Part shown: piece by piece, positions 12,401-22,666 of the stretch
Numbering within the stretch: position 1 is the stretch's first letter
Layout: every line of letters begins with the position of its first letter
From: Marisa cornuarietis
Lineage: Eukaryota; Mollusca; Gastropoda; Architaenioglossa; Ampullariidae
NCBI GenBank assembly: GCA_004794655.1
Contig: SMMW01000005.1
Coordinates: forward strand, 1,302,001 to 1,366,000
Length of the DNA stretch: 64,000 nucleotides
Direction of reading: 5' to 3'
The notes under the pieces: generated by a model
What the model was told of the DNA's origin: nothing
Seen by the model: the letters and a program-made list of their open reading frames with translations, nothing else
The model's database searches: none
Translations under genes and position numbers: made by a program

Positions 12401-13610
12401 TCAACAAAATGCAAACGGAGCAAATATTTTTGCTTTAGCGTAAATAGAGGGGCGCTCCGATTATGACCTTTGACATTACAAGAAGTAACTATAATTACAT
12501 CTGGCTGCATTATTCATTAAATGAAGGTATGTGTTACAGCTTGTCACCATAGGCCATTTGACTTAACATTGAAAATTGTTTACACTTCTAACAAACGACA
12601 CAAATGTCTATTCCATTATAAACGACAAAGTATCGAAACCGCTAAATAGTGTTAGGATCAGTCACTTCTGTCTAATAAGAGATGTTGGTGTTTACCCAGT
12701 GCTTCCGTGAAAACAATTGACACCTGTAGATTCCCCGTGAGGAGTAAGCACTGCCGATCACACAGGACACACTGAGAGACCATGAGGTAGTTACTCTTTC
12801 ACATGATACGTTTTCTGATGGATCTAGTTAAAACAAGACATTAATAATCGTAATCGTAATAATCGTAAAACCAGTGTGACTGAGTTCTTGTCGAAAAGCG
12901 GTTCTTTGTTTCTGGTCTCTCTCTTTCTATCTCGTTCTGTCTCTGGAGTTCTCTTTTTTTCCTTGTCCGTCTCTATTTAATAACAAAAGACACTGATAAG
13001 CACTTAAAAAGACTACTCGTTTAATAGTTGAATAGAAATTATTTGTATGGGATCTAAACAAGATGAAAGATTCAAAGAAAGCCTTCAGTAAATAAAAACA
13101 CAACTCACACACATAGTTGAGTCCACAGCGAGTTGATTCCTTAGCGTACGTTTTATTCACAGAAGTACACTCAAGACTACCGTTGACAAGCTGAACATTG
13201 TGAAATATCTTCGTATTGTTCTCAGTGTTGATGGTAATCAGCTTAGTGTGGTAATCTTTTACACTTGCTGAAAATGTTTCGGGAAAAGACCATGATGACG
13301 TACAGCCTTCTTCTGTACAATTTGCTAAATGGGAAGAGGTATTTGTACCATGGCTAACTACGTGTAGTCTCCACAGTATTTCTCCCTCTGCCTTGCAGAT
13401 GATAGAAGTGTTGAGGCCAGCTGTTAATTCCACGATGCTGTCATTGGCACAGTGTTTCACATCTGTAAAATGTCGCGAAAAATAAATGCCCTGCTTTTTC
13501 GGCGACAAATCGATTAGTTTTCGATACTTCATATAGTACAAAAAACAGTATTGCTCGAAACAAAAGGTATATTCTCACATCCACGCTATTGAATATGTTC
13601 TTCAGATGCC

Positions 13611-13694
<84 letters not shown>

Positions 13695-14239
13695 CAGAGC
13701 ACTCACATACAAACTGCACATGTCTCTTTACTTTGTGCAGACAGTGAATAACATTTGTCAGTAAATCAGTTTACAGTATACTCATACGAATGTTTGCGTT
13801 TCCATTATCCGAGCTCAGTTAATTACAAGATAATCCTAAGAGTTACACTGAGAATTACACTGTGGAATTCATAAAATGCAAACCTTCGAACAAAACGCTT
13901 CTCATCTGCATTTAAGAATGATGTTACCTTTTCTTGTGACCCCTCAAAACAGGATGGCTGTTATGGCAACGTATGCCTGAGCTCAAAATTCAAGTGGCGG
14001 CTGCGCTCTTTAATGACACCAATAAAAAATACGCCTGCTTTTGCGAATTTTTTTTAATTATTATTCAATGCATTTTTTAAATCATCTGATGATTTTAAAC
14101 GTATTTTATGCTTGATCAATATGGGATGCTCTTTAATACAAGATACAAGATATGACCTCTTACCTCTGGCGGTTGACAAACCAAGCAAAAGCAGTAAAGC
14201 GCTTACAGTCCAGACTCGTGAGTTCGAATAAGCACGCAT
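6223..14239 (-). CDS. Gene B: complete IgSF receptor with ITIM and ITSM tail (555 aa)
   Basis: Eight exons (14164-14239, 13109-13462, 12696-12823, 11816-11996, 11184-11444, 10578-10898, 10091-10216, 6223-6443) join in frame to 1668 nt with no internal stop. All introns are phase 1 except phase 0 between exons 3 and 4. Order: signal peptide (1-25), Ig-like domain 1 (about 26-143, six Cys), domain 2 (144-246), domain 3 (247-333, EDTAAYSC signature), domain 4 (334-440), transmembrane helix with RRRRR stop-transfer (about 441-482), cytoplasmic tail (483-555). The tail holds LTYVSL (ITIM, Tyr about 521) and TEYSTV (ITSM type, Tyr about 542). Known families with this layout recruit SH2 phosphatases or adaptors. 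Inhibitory signalling at the plasma membrane is therefore inferred, and the ligand is unknown. Many N-x-S/T sites in the ectodomain fit a glycosylated surface protein. It is the most intact member of the cluster together with gene E. Confidence 0.85.
8341..8450 (-). other. Transmembrane-like open segment in gene B intron 7
   Basis: The minus strand reads PPVILAGFTLVIVLCF followed by RVQTTRAQ, ending in CAG with a GTACAG donor. It resembles a diverged duplicate of exon 7, and block D keeps LAGSALVIVLFYVQ at about 58350-58425. I cannot find a good acceptor, so an expressed alternative exon is unproven. Confidence 0.25.
9255..9440 (-). mobile_element. tRNA-derived SINE fragment
   Basis: Minus strand contains TTGGTTCAAGTCCTGC, a good pol III B-box, followed by a body with GGGAGGTAAACCCGGTGAAGG. 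A truncated copy of the same body lies in block D at 58690-58785. Lies in intron 7 of gene B. Confidence 0.6.
10091..10216 (-). CDS. Gene B exon 7, transmembrane segment
   Basis: 126 nt, phase 1-1, same length as in gene E. Short acidic/polar stalk, then about 22 hydrophobic residues (GGVITAVVVVILAVVFIVI) followed by RRRRRYAK. No charged residue inside the membrane, so it is not the adaptor-pairing type. Donor is GTTTGT. Confidence 0.85.
10578..10898 (-). CDS. Gene B exon 6, membrane-proximal domain 4
   Basis: 321 nt, phase 1-1. Contains TFEVIAFPAP, NVTCEAS, RYLHRC and ends EYKIEVINEVGNENFTV, like the G strand of I-set domains. A cysteine is created across the exon 5/6 junction (T + GT), as in gene E. 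Confidence 0.85.
10917..10940. repeat. (TG)n/(TA)n tract in intron 5 of gene B
   Basis: GTGTGT then (AT)n, about 20 bp upstream (minus sense) of the exon 6 acceptor. Genes D (59540-59582) and E (39706-39737) have comparable alternating purine-pyrimidine tracts at the same place. Confidence 0.8.
11184..11444 (-). CDS. Gene B exon 5, Ig domain 3
   Basis: 261 nt, phase 1-1, acceptor ATTGCAG, donor GTAAGATC. Carries HVRFVC and EDTAAYSC, the canonical DTAxYxC F-strand signature of Ig domains. Confidence 0.85.
11816..11996 (-). CDS. Gene B exon 4, second half of domain 2
   Basis: 181 nt, phase 0 to phase 1. Contains SEVKVSGSCQFNTTLSP and GGRNYSVKL. The start after ATTAAAG is chosen because it keeps phase 0 with exon 3 and matches the paralog starts at NES. 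Acceptor quality is moderate. Confidence 0.75.
12696..12823 (-). CDS. Gene B exon 3, first half of domain 2
   Basis: 128 nt, phase 1 to phase 0. Reads PSENVSCE, then SVSCVIGSAYSSRGIYRC. Same length (128 nt) in genes D, E, F and the orphan copy at 47854. Donor GTAAAC. Confidence 0.85.
13109..13462 (-). CDS. Gene B exon 2, six-cysteine Ig-like domain
   Basis: 354 nt, phase 1-1. Cysteines in KHCAND, IICKAEG, ANCTEEGC (two), SLECTS and TRCGLN. C-x(7)-W with WRLH following resembles the B-C strand of Ig folds, but the usual YxC is replaced by LEC. Several N-x-T sites. Confidence 0.85.
13611..13694. repeat. (CA)n microsatellite in intron 1 of gene B
   Basis: Two CA tracts separated by AAAAACC, about 150 bp upstream (minus sense) of exon 2. 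Confidence 0.9.
14164..14239 (-). CDS. Gene B exon 1, signal peptide
   Basis: ATG at 14239. 25 codons with a leucine-rich core (VSALLLLLGL) and STAR at the end, then donor GTAAGAGG, phase 1. A typical cleavable signal sequence. Confidence 0.85.
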
Positions 14240-15120
14240 GTCCCATGTATGTTTTCACGGCTGATAGATGAACATCTAAATTAGAACTGTCATTAATGCG
14301 CTGTTCTTGCGTGCCTCCTTAGTCAGATATAAGGCACCTTCATGCTCGCCACTTGAGATATACAGTTCCTTCGTTAATGACACCTTAGGTTTACTGCTTC
14401 TTTATGTGTAGCATCACTGTACTATTTTAAGCAATTACGAAGTAGAAAAATTGTCACTCTGCTAAAAACGTGAAGACAAAATCTTTCTTAAAATACAACG
14501 TTTCATAGGGCGTCGACTTTTCTAAACAATAGATACGTGCATGCGCACTTTGCTGAGTAAACCACTTTTTGTCCGAATTTCTACTCACGATCAACCCTAC
14601 ATACACCGTAGCCAGACATTTCCGTAATACTAATCAGCTGCCTTGGTTTAATTTATGAGAGCTGACACGCGGCTTCTACTATTTATAATTTCCGTGCAGC
14701 TTGGATTCCGCTTAGAGTAGGAGATGTCAAAAATTTTAAATACGAGATGCGATCGTTTCAGTAAGAGGTGACTTACATTGTCTATCAGATGGCAACATTT
14801 ACTTCTCGACATCACAACAATATACACTTCCTTGTTGCGTAACTCTTCCCTTGACAAACCTCTCTTGCACTTTTTTGTTACATAGAGTATAGCAAAGACT
14901 GGTGAATGCTTTAAATTAAGTTAATGAATGGGAAGGAAGTAAGACGGCACCAAATAAGTTAATGACGAGGTACATTAGCACAACCATCTTTCCCTTCTCT
15001 TTGATTCGTGTGAAAACTTTAACATTTAAAATTACTTGAAACGCTTGAAACTACAAGATCACCACTGTAACAAAGAACAAAAAGGTATATAAAATTAATA
15101 ACAAGAAATTTAAAAGTTCA
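14240..15120. other. 5' flank of gene B
   Basis: Presumed 5' UTR and promoter region, conserved with 62886-63735 in block D up to about 15085. No coding exon recognised. Confidence 0.6.
14679..14687 (-). promoter_or_regulatory. TATA box of gene B
   Basis: Minus-strand TATAAATAG, followed about 20-25 bp downstream by GTGTCAGCTC, a plausible initiator. It lies 440 bp upstream of the gene B ATG. The identical element in block D (63323-63331) is 438 bp upstream of the D ATG. A conserved TTACGGAAATGTC-like block is found further upstream in both. Confidence 0.6.
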
Positions 15121-15125
15121 GCTTG

Positions 15126-15706
15126 CTTCTTGAAAGACCAACCTGAATGGTTTTCAAAGTTTTCATATATCGGTAGATACAGGCGATATAAACCTAACCT
15201 GTAAATGTTAGCTTCCAAAACCCTTCCATTAATTAATTATCCGCTACGATTCGCACTTACGATCAACAAGCGCCGCTAACAGTGTACTACGTCACACTAG
15301 TGCACCATTCACAACACTAGCAACCGTCAACACCAAACAGAGAGAGAGCGAATGAGTGACAGTTCGGGTTTTGGGACGTTGAAAGTCTGCATTTCTCGTG
15401 GTTTTGAAAAACTGCTACCTTAGCAAGAGAAAAGCAGATTTAACGTCCGAATAATCACAACTATCGCTCACTCTCTCTCTCCCTCTCTCTGTTTGGTGTT
15501 GATGGCTGTCAATGTTGTGAATGGTGCACTACTGAGACGTAGTACACTGTTAACGGCGCTCGTTGATCGCAGGTGCGAATCGCGTACTTTGCTAGCGGAA
15601 TTAACGGATGGGTTTTGGAGGCTGCAATTTACAGGTTAGATTCATATCACCTATATCTATCGATATCTGCAAAAAACGCAAACCATTCAAGTTGGTCTTT
15701 AAGAAG
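15126..15706. mobile_element. Palindromic foldback element, 581 bp
   Basis: Near-perfect large inverted repeat: the left arm starts CTTCTTGAAAGACCAACCTG and the right arm, read on the minus strand, starts CTTCTTAAAGACCAACTTG. Arms of about 280 bp pair almost throughout, including AGTGTACTACGTC, CACCAAACAGAGAGAG and GGACGTT near the centre. No open reading frame of note. This is the structure of a foldback or MITE-like DNA element. Confidence 0.85.
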
Positions 15707-16138
15707 AGGGCAGCAGGATGGTAAAGGGTATAAACTAAGCAAACGACAAAGTCGCAGTGAGAAAGGTTGTGGGGGAGGGCGGTAATCGGGACGCGAGATC
15801 GTCGCTGATAACAATTTGTATCTTCCCTTTCACCTGAAATTGCGCCAAACAAGAGCTGATAGCCTGTCATATTCAAAGACATCAAAAGCAGAGGTGTTTC
15901 ACTACTTCACTGCACTGTCGACGTGTATAAATAAACTTTACTTAAACAAAGTTATTGATCAGAAGTTAACAATAAAACCACAACCCAGATAGCGGCAGAA
16001 AGAATAAACCTATAGGTAAAGATGAATACCTTCACTAGTACTATCAGAACAGTACGACAAAGAAGATGACTTAGAAGCACTTACTACATTCTTATGTTGG
16101 AACAGACGACACATGAAAATTTTACGAGAAGAGTACAC
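15704..16138 (-). pseudogene. Degraded family fragment with partial exon 3 (copy 1)
   Basis: Duplicate of 20005-20476. At 16085-16138 the minus strand keeps the C-terminal part of an exon 3 (VYSSRKIFMCRLFQHKNV) with donor GTAAGT; the N-terminal part is replaced by AT-rich sequence. The rest of the block has no recognised exon. Confidence 0.65.
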
Positions 16139-17858
16139 ATATATTTTTTATTTCCCAGAACATCATACTGAAAACAGTACATACACGTGTACACAGTTGC
16201 ATATCAACATGACTCAAGCGCGCACTACCAACCACTTATCTCTCCTCTAATGAAGATACGCACGCAAAACACATGCACGTGGACGCACATGAACATATAA
16301 CACACATATAGGAACACATACTCTCTCACAGTCGCACGCACAAGAGCGTGCAAACACACACACACACACACACATTTAGAGAAACATACACGCAAGCATA
16401 CACATTTTATTTTCATTTTCTACCTAAAACAAGATATGCCACATATATACTGCTACTTTCGTTGTCCGCGAACTTGTACTGGTCGTAATGTTGACCTGAA
16501 CAGCTAAGAAGGCAAACAGATCCTGCACTGGAAGTTCAGTCCCCTTAATTCTTCATTTTCGCCAGTAATGTCTTCTTCTATTGACCTCAAAGTCAGTCTT
16601 TGCCAAAAGGACCCTGAAGATTCTGATTATGACTTAGAAGTCTTAGCCGGCGTCAAATAGTCAAACGAAACAAATGACATGGATTTTATGAGATGCCTTC
16701 TCATTGTGTAAAGTGTCATTTTATTTCTTGATAAAAAAAAATTAGTCTGTAACATTTCTTTAACTCGTGAAAAGTATATTGATGACATGATACACAGATC
16801 TGAGTGCCAGAATGACTATATAATTGGGGTTGTGGCGTCAGGGAAGTGTGCACAGTTTCAACGACCCTAACTCTTGTGAGAAGAAACTCACACAAAGCAA
16901 ACTCTCCTGGAATAATCCTTCGTTTGAAGTTCAGGAACATGCACTCGAAATAAAACACAGGCACCTTCTACTTCCCAGTTCATCGCCATCACGGAAGAAC
17001 TGGCATCTGCATCAGTCAGCGATAAAAATTTGGAAAATAAATCCCACAGCAGGTCATAAGTAAGTCAAACTCTATCCATACATGACACCAGTCAAGATAA
17101 CTATCTAGGAAATCATTTGTGTAACATGTAGTAAATTGAATTATTTTACATTCATACGTAGTCTTTATTTCTAACAAGGAAAGCAGCGGTTTTTAGCGTG
17201 TAAAGTGTAGCGTGTCGCACAGTGTGACGATGAGCAAGCATGTCTTTTACTCTAGCGACCACACACCATAGCGCATAGACATAATTAAAAAAACACCACC
17301 AAACAAGCATACACAGTATTCTTAGTAACTTTCATTACAACCAATTAAACAACACTTTCATCTCTTGTCTGAGACCATTTTTACACATATTTACACGAGA
17401 TGTCTTTTCATGAAAAGCTTATCACATTTGTGGCTAAATTGAACATTAAATAAAGTTTTAAGAATTCAAAAAAGTGACAGTGAGTGAGTACATGCAGAAA
17501 AAAGAAAGAATAGTCTGCACTAATCAACAGAAGTTCAAGAAAATGTCTTTACATTACTTTCACAATGTTTTGAGAGGATTTTGTTAGTTCAATTAATTAA
17601 TCAACTAATCAACCAATTTCAAATTAAAGCACTAATGTAATGTACACTCCAAGTATTTTTAATGTTTATAAATAATTGTTGAGTGTTATGTTGACTGACT
17701 AAGCCACAAAAGATATGTTTTTAACACCATAATGTATGTAAATGCCGTCATAGGCAAATAGCAGGCAAAAACATAAGGAAACATTTTGAGTGGAAAGTTA
17801 TGAATCACACAGAGACAGCAAATTTTTCCCCTCTCGACTTTCTCACGACTTTGTTGTA
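16139..17858. other. No gene recognised
   Basis: A CA-rich tract at about 16350-16375 and AT-rich DNA. 17200-17340 aligns in reverse orientation with 47440-47600, probably shared 3' flank of family members. Short open frames at 16540-17060 resemble nothing I know. Confidence 0.4.
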
Positions 17859-17948
17859 TTAGTGGGACGGAGGAAGTGGATCAGGCGGAACTGTTACTAT
17901 TGACATAACTATGTTGTGCAGGTGAGGTTCCTCGGAACTCCCAGCAGT
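17859..17948 (-). CDS. Candidate tyrosine-free terminal exon
   Basis: After acceptor TTTGCACAG the phase-0 frame reads TAGSSEEPHLHN, later VTVPPDPLPPSH and stop. It is phase-compatible with the transmembrane exon at 18897. Proline-rich end, no ITIM. Weak support: only splice signals and phase. Confidence 0.3.
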   Translation of the reverse strand, partial: TAGSSEEPHLHNIVMSIVTVPPDPLPPSH

Positions 17949-18896
17949 CTGTGCAAAGAAGTGTGACGTTGCTATGGGAACAAATAACTTGTTTCTCTTT
18001 ACTCAAGCAATAGGTTTCTTAATTTGCTAGCTAACTATACTTGTTAACAAAATATTAAAGAATAATTCTACATAGTTATAAACCTTGGGAACTCTGGACA
18101 GGAGGGACTACTAGCATGCCTATTGATAACACTCGAAGTAGTAAAAGTCTCTGTTGGTGTTGCCATTTAGATATGCTTAGAATATTTAAGACTGATGATA
18201 TTTGCATACCTTTCATATATTTGCATACCCCCCTTGCCTGCCCGTCCCCTGGTTACTACGCTACTGTTATTGTCTTAGGTCTATCATGTCCTGCTTAATC
18301 AAGTAGGAGAGGATCGTGTTTTCTCAACACATCGTTCAACACAGAAAGAGGAAAATAATGTACGTAGATTCTCTACTAAGCATTTGTTCATCTTGACAAA
18401 AGCCAAGAAACAATGGGATCTTTTAAAACATCCGTGGATTAGCACTCGTTTTTCTGTACCAAAAGTTCACAAAACCTAAAATTAAAGGAAGAATTTATAC
18501 ACACAATGATAGTAAGGACCTCACATTGTTTGCTAACATTTTCGTTTCTCCCGCTTTCTGCAATGGAAACAGAATACAAGGAAGTCATACAAGGATAAAA
18601 AGTAAGACACTCACTTTTTAAGCATTTATAAAATTTATAAAAGTTAGTTTTTAAAAGAGGGGAGCTTTTGCTGGTGACTTGACTTAGTATGCACAACGTT
18701 GCATACTAATATCTGTTGATCACAGTAATGCTGCTGTCATTTAAATTTTACTTTTTCCTCGAGAGTATTTAAATGAGATGAAAAATACAAATACATAAGG
18801 CAAACACAGGCGATCATAGGTACAAGGAACAATGATTTTGCATATTATACATTTCGTAGCATGCAGGAAGGTGACACGCAGAAAGCCAATAGATAC

Positions 18897-19018
18897 GCCT
18901 TTTCTTTTCTTCCTGGCGAAATATCCAATAGTGAGAAGGATGAAGACTAAGACAATGACACCAGAAACACTTGCAGATGCTATGAGCTGACAGGTTGTTG
19001 AGGGGGTATGTTGATTTG
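18897..19018 (-). CDS. Alternative transmembrane exon in the degraded member
   Basis: Minus-strand open segment, phase 1 to 0: TPSTTCQLIASASVSG, then IVLVFILLTIGYF and ARKKRKG, ending before GTATCT. Hydrophobic stretch plus basic stop-transfer fits a type I anchor. Its sequence is unlike exon 7 of B or E. Acceptor (GAAGAG) is weak. Confidence 0.45.
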
Positions 19019-19686
19019 CTCTTCACACAAAAGCAGAAAAGTTAGCAATACGTATCAGAAAAAAATCAAAGCATAAAGTTGGCTGAAATTAAAACGTTGC
19101 TCATCCAGCCACTGTAAGTATACATACAGACCCCTTACTTTCTCAGTCACTTGCTCTGTAGCTCTTACATCCATACTGCCCTTCACTACAATACTTTACC
19201 TTCATACGGCAATCATCAAACGTATACAGACGGAGAGACAGAAAAAAAGAAAAACTGTTAATGATAATAGCTGTAACATTGGTAATTAAATATTTATCAG
19301 TCTTAAATTTCACAGAGTACTTCCGCCCGCCAGGTGATACAGAGAGACTGACAGAAACCTGATACCTCACTTCACTCTTGGTGATCTTCTCACTGGCCGG
19401 TAACGTCTCCATTTCTATTCTCCAAACCTTTGGTACCTGACAAACAAACAGGACAAACATTGAATATCACCAGCTAATAGGGTATTTGGGACTTGCTACG
19501 CTGGACGTTCTTCTCAGATAGATAAGAAAGGCTCTATTAGTATGATGTATACTGTGAATGTGGAATATGTAAAAAAAAAGCCTCAGCTATTAAAAATAAT
19601 TCAGAGTGAGATGATATATAGCTGTGTGTTTTCAGAGTGTGTCCGTGCGTGCGTGCGTTCGTACGCGCGCGCGCGCGTGCGCGTGC

Positions 19687-19687
<1 letters not shown>

Positions 19688-19728
<41 letters not shown>

Positions 19729-19730
19729 TG
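19688..19730. repeat. (CG)n/(TG)n microsatellite
   Basis: GCGC-rich alternating tract passing into a pure TG run of about 40 bp. Open frames on both strands across it are repeat artefacts. Confidence 0.85.
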
Positions 19731-20004
19731 ACATCTTCACCGTTTTTCCGATCCCCACACGATCTGGCAGGAATATCATTTTCGACTCTAGAAATGAGCT
19801 AGGTAGCTGTATGTTGTTCCGTGCATGCTTATTTTTGACATTTATTTTCTCACTTCTAAGATGTTGCCGCTTTCTTTAGACGAGACAACGCCTAGCAGAA
19901 ATAATTGCAAGATAGTTTTTTTTTCATTCAGAACAAACATGAACGTCTTAGTTTGAGAGAGTAACCTATTCAGTATGAGAACGAAAGACATGGAGAGAGA
20001 AATT

Positions 20005-20476
20005 TAAGAAGAGGGCAGCAGGAAGATAAAGGGTATAAACTAAGCAAACGACAAAGTCGCAGTGAGAAAGGTTGTGGGGGAGGGCGGTAATCGGGACGCG
20101 AGATCGTCGCTGATAACAATTTTTATCTCCCCTTTCACTTGAAATCATGCCGAACAATTCAGGGACATAAAAAGCAGAGGTGTTTGACTACTTCATTGCA
20201 CTGCCGACGTGTATAAATAAACTTTACTTAAACAAAGTTATTGATCAGAAGTTTACAATAAAACCACAACCCAGAGAGTAAGCGGCAGAAAGAATAAAGG
20301 TCAAGATGAATGCTTTCACTATCAGAACAGTATGACAAAGAAGATGATTAAGAAGCCCTTACTACATTCTTATGTTGGAACAGACGGCACATGTAAATTT
20401 TACAAGAAGAGTACACAGGACAAGTTGACAGACCCTGGCGTACGAGCTGCCTCACATGACATTTCTTCTGGAGGAT
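20005..20476 (-). repeat. Local duplication, copy 2 of the 15704-16138 block
   Basis: AAGAAGAGGGCAGCAGGA onward aligns with 15701 onward, including the GGGGGAGGGCGGTAATCGGG segment, and ends in an exon 3 relic in both copies. To its left this copy has AGAGAGAAATTT in place of the foldback element. Confidence 0.8.
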
Positions 20477-20933
20477 CTGTTGAGGAAAAGAGGGCAATAA
20501 CTGTCAAACAGCAGATGAAGACACAAAACTGTATAGTTACATGAAAACATTACGTGTTTTACTCGAACTAGTTCCATGCCAAGGCTGTCTTCATTCACTT
20601 CATCATATTCCCACTTTTATGAATTACACCTTAACATCTTTTTCAAGGCTTTCTTGTAAGTCGTCTTTTACGACCTCAACATCTTAAGTAAATGTAAAGA
20701 AGTTATTTAAAAATGAAAACATTCAGATCACATATATGAGCGTTACAAAAAGAAGAACACTTCATAGGTGTGCTATGTATTTTAAGCTTCGAAATATTTT
20801 TTGCTAGGTCAGACTAATGTCTTTGGAAACAGATTCACCCCTCCTAAAATGTCAGCACCACTACCACTGCAAAATTTACAAGATTTGAATCTCACAACAC
20901 GATAAAAAAACCTTTAAAATAAAGTAGAATGTG

Positions 20934-20973
<40 letters not shown>

Positions 20974-21887
20974 TATGTGTGTGTATGCGAGTGTGTGTAC
21001 ATGTATCTGTGTGTGCATGTGTTAATAAATGTGTTCCGATGCTTACAGTAGGAAATCTATTCTTTGAAATGCAAACAGAGAAGAGACTAATCCTTCCATA
21101 AACTCGATAACAATAGAAAATATTCACAAAATATGAACATACACTCTTTTTGCGGATTTGACTAAAATAAATAGCATCTAGATAGCTGTCACACGTGTAG
21201 TACGTAAACAGGTAACTCACATGCTTATTTGAGTAAACAAACTTTAAAAGTGCTTACATACGTAATTTTTGACGTACTAGATTCATTCGCATCTGTGTTA
21301 ATGCTGACAGTTCTATCTTCATTAAAAAAAAGTTGAGAAATTTGGCTAAGTTTTGGAGATTTTACAACAAGTTGAAGATGGAGACTACCTAATTTGAAAC
21401 CAAAATGCTGTCAAGTGAGATGCTTTTACATCTTTTTGAGATGGCGAAATGTATGAAAAGTAGTGGAAACTGAACACCAGGAGCACTAGCCCTGTGTAAA
21501 GAGCGTCGAGACAGGAAAGACGCCTCGTGACAGGGCTGAATCATTTTCAGTGGGGACCAAAGGAAGGTTTTAACGAGACCGTCAAGTCGAGCTGACTGAA
21601 CAGTGGATGGCGTGGACCATCGGAAATGCATACGATGCGAACAGCAACGGACCACGACCACGAGTTTAAAAAGGAATAAGAATTTGTCAGAGGAAACTTT
21701 GCGATGTCTGAATGAGGTACTGTCAGATTTATTTCCTGCCTTGATGATCCACTAAGGGTGTTCCTTCATTGAGAAAGCGTGACAAAATAAAAGATGTCTA
21801 ACTGTTGGACACAGGAGCTATTCTCTGTTAGAGACCGCGGGCATGTCGTTTGGGTATGTCAGTGGAAACTCCCATCACTAATCAAGA

Positions 21888-21953
<66 letters not shown>

Positions 21954-22590
21954 TCCTTTTTATTCGCCAAGTGACATAGCACGAGGAACTTGACTTGATA
22001 ATGGCCACATTTTACCAACAATAACTCACCCATACACACAGATATACGCACATTAGACCCACTCCCATTCACACAATCATTCTCTTGCGTTCACTAGGTA
22101 TGCCAGTGGTTGCGAGCAGTCCCACAGTCTCTTGCAAGAGTGAGAATATATGCCTGGAACACCCCAACCCTACACACTGATCCCCAAGCCCCAGGGGGCA
22201 TGTTGATCAATCGGGTACATAGCTGCTCTTCTGGCATAGGACGTAGATTTGCTCATCACTTTTATTAATTGACACGTAATTGAATCTGCAAAGATATAAT
22301 TTCATTCTATAGAAATAAGCTGGAAAAGGATCTGACAGAATTTAATTTCCTCACAGACGATAAGTGAGTAAGAACATCTGCACCGTAATTTCCAGTTTGT
22401 TTCATGTAGGCAGGTGTATATGTGTACGCGAGCGCGAGCGTTCACAAGCACGCGCGTCTTAATATATATATATATATGTGCGCGCGCTCTGAGAGAGTGT
22501 GTGTGTACAATAGATGAACAGTTTATTAACTGCTCATTTAGTACTACCTTAACAGTCAAAGCTTTGAAAATGTCCTTTTCATATTCTTTT

Positions 22591-22666
<76 letters not shown>

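Larger units (their letters stand above)
5540..15085 (-). repeat. Segmental duplication block B (direct copy of block D)
   Basis: Exons, introns and flanks of gene B align in the same order and orientation with 55510-63735 (block D). Shared landmarks run from GCAGCC(A/G)TAG next to a (TG)n tract on the left, through the 7.0-8.4 kb intron, to a right limit near 15085 where both copies share a stretch containing CTTGAAACGCTTGAAACTAC. D is shorter because of internal deletions, for example B 9320-10113 is absent from D. Confidence 0.85.
17859..20476 (-). pseudogene. Degraded receptor with a different membrane anchor and tail
   Basis: In minus order: an exon 3 relic (20363-20476) reading EEMSCEA, then VYSSCKIYMC, with a 14-nt deletion that shifts the frame; an exon 4 relic (19302-19436) that kept EKITKSEV and SVSPGGRKYSVKF but lost the central GSCQF segment and the GT donor; a transmembrane exon (18897-19018); and a candidate last exon (17859-17948). 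No signal-peptide exon, exon 2 or exons 5/6 recognised. The frameshift and lost donor argue against a working gene, but the last two exons are open and could belong to another transcript. The tail has no tyrosine, unlike genes B and E. Confidence 0.55.

Noticed and set aside
15601..15885. 94-codon minus frame, repeated at 19966-20157
   Set aside because: Its second occurrence is simply the local duplication; half of the first copy lies in the foldback element; no domain recognised.
21389..21661. 90-codon minus frame
   Set aside because: Higher GC than its surroundings but no recognisable domain; could be part of an unclassified repeat.
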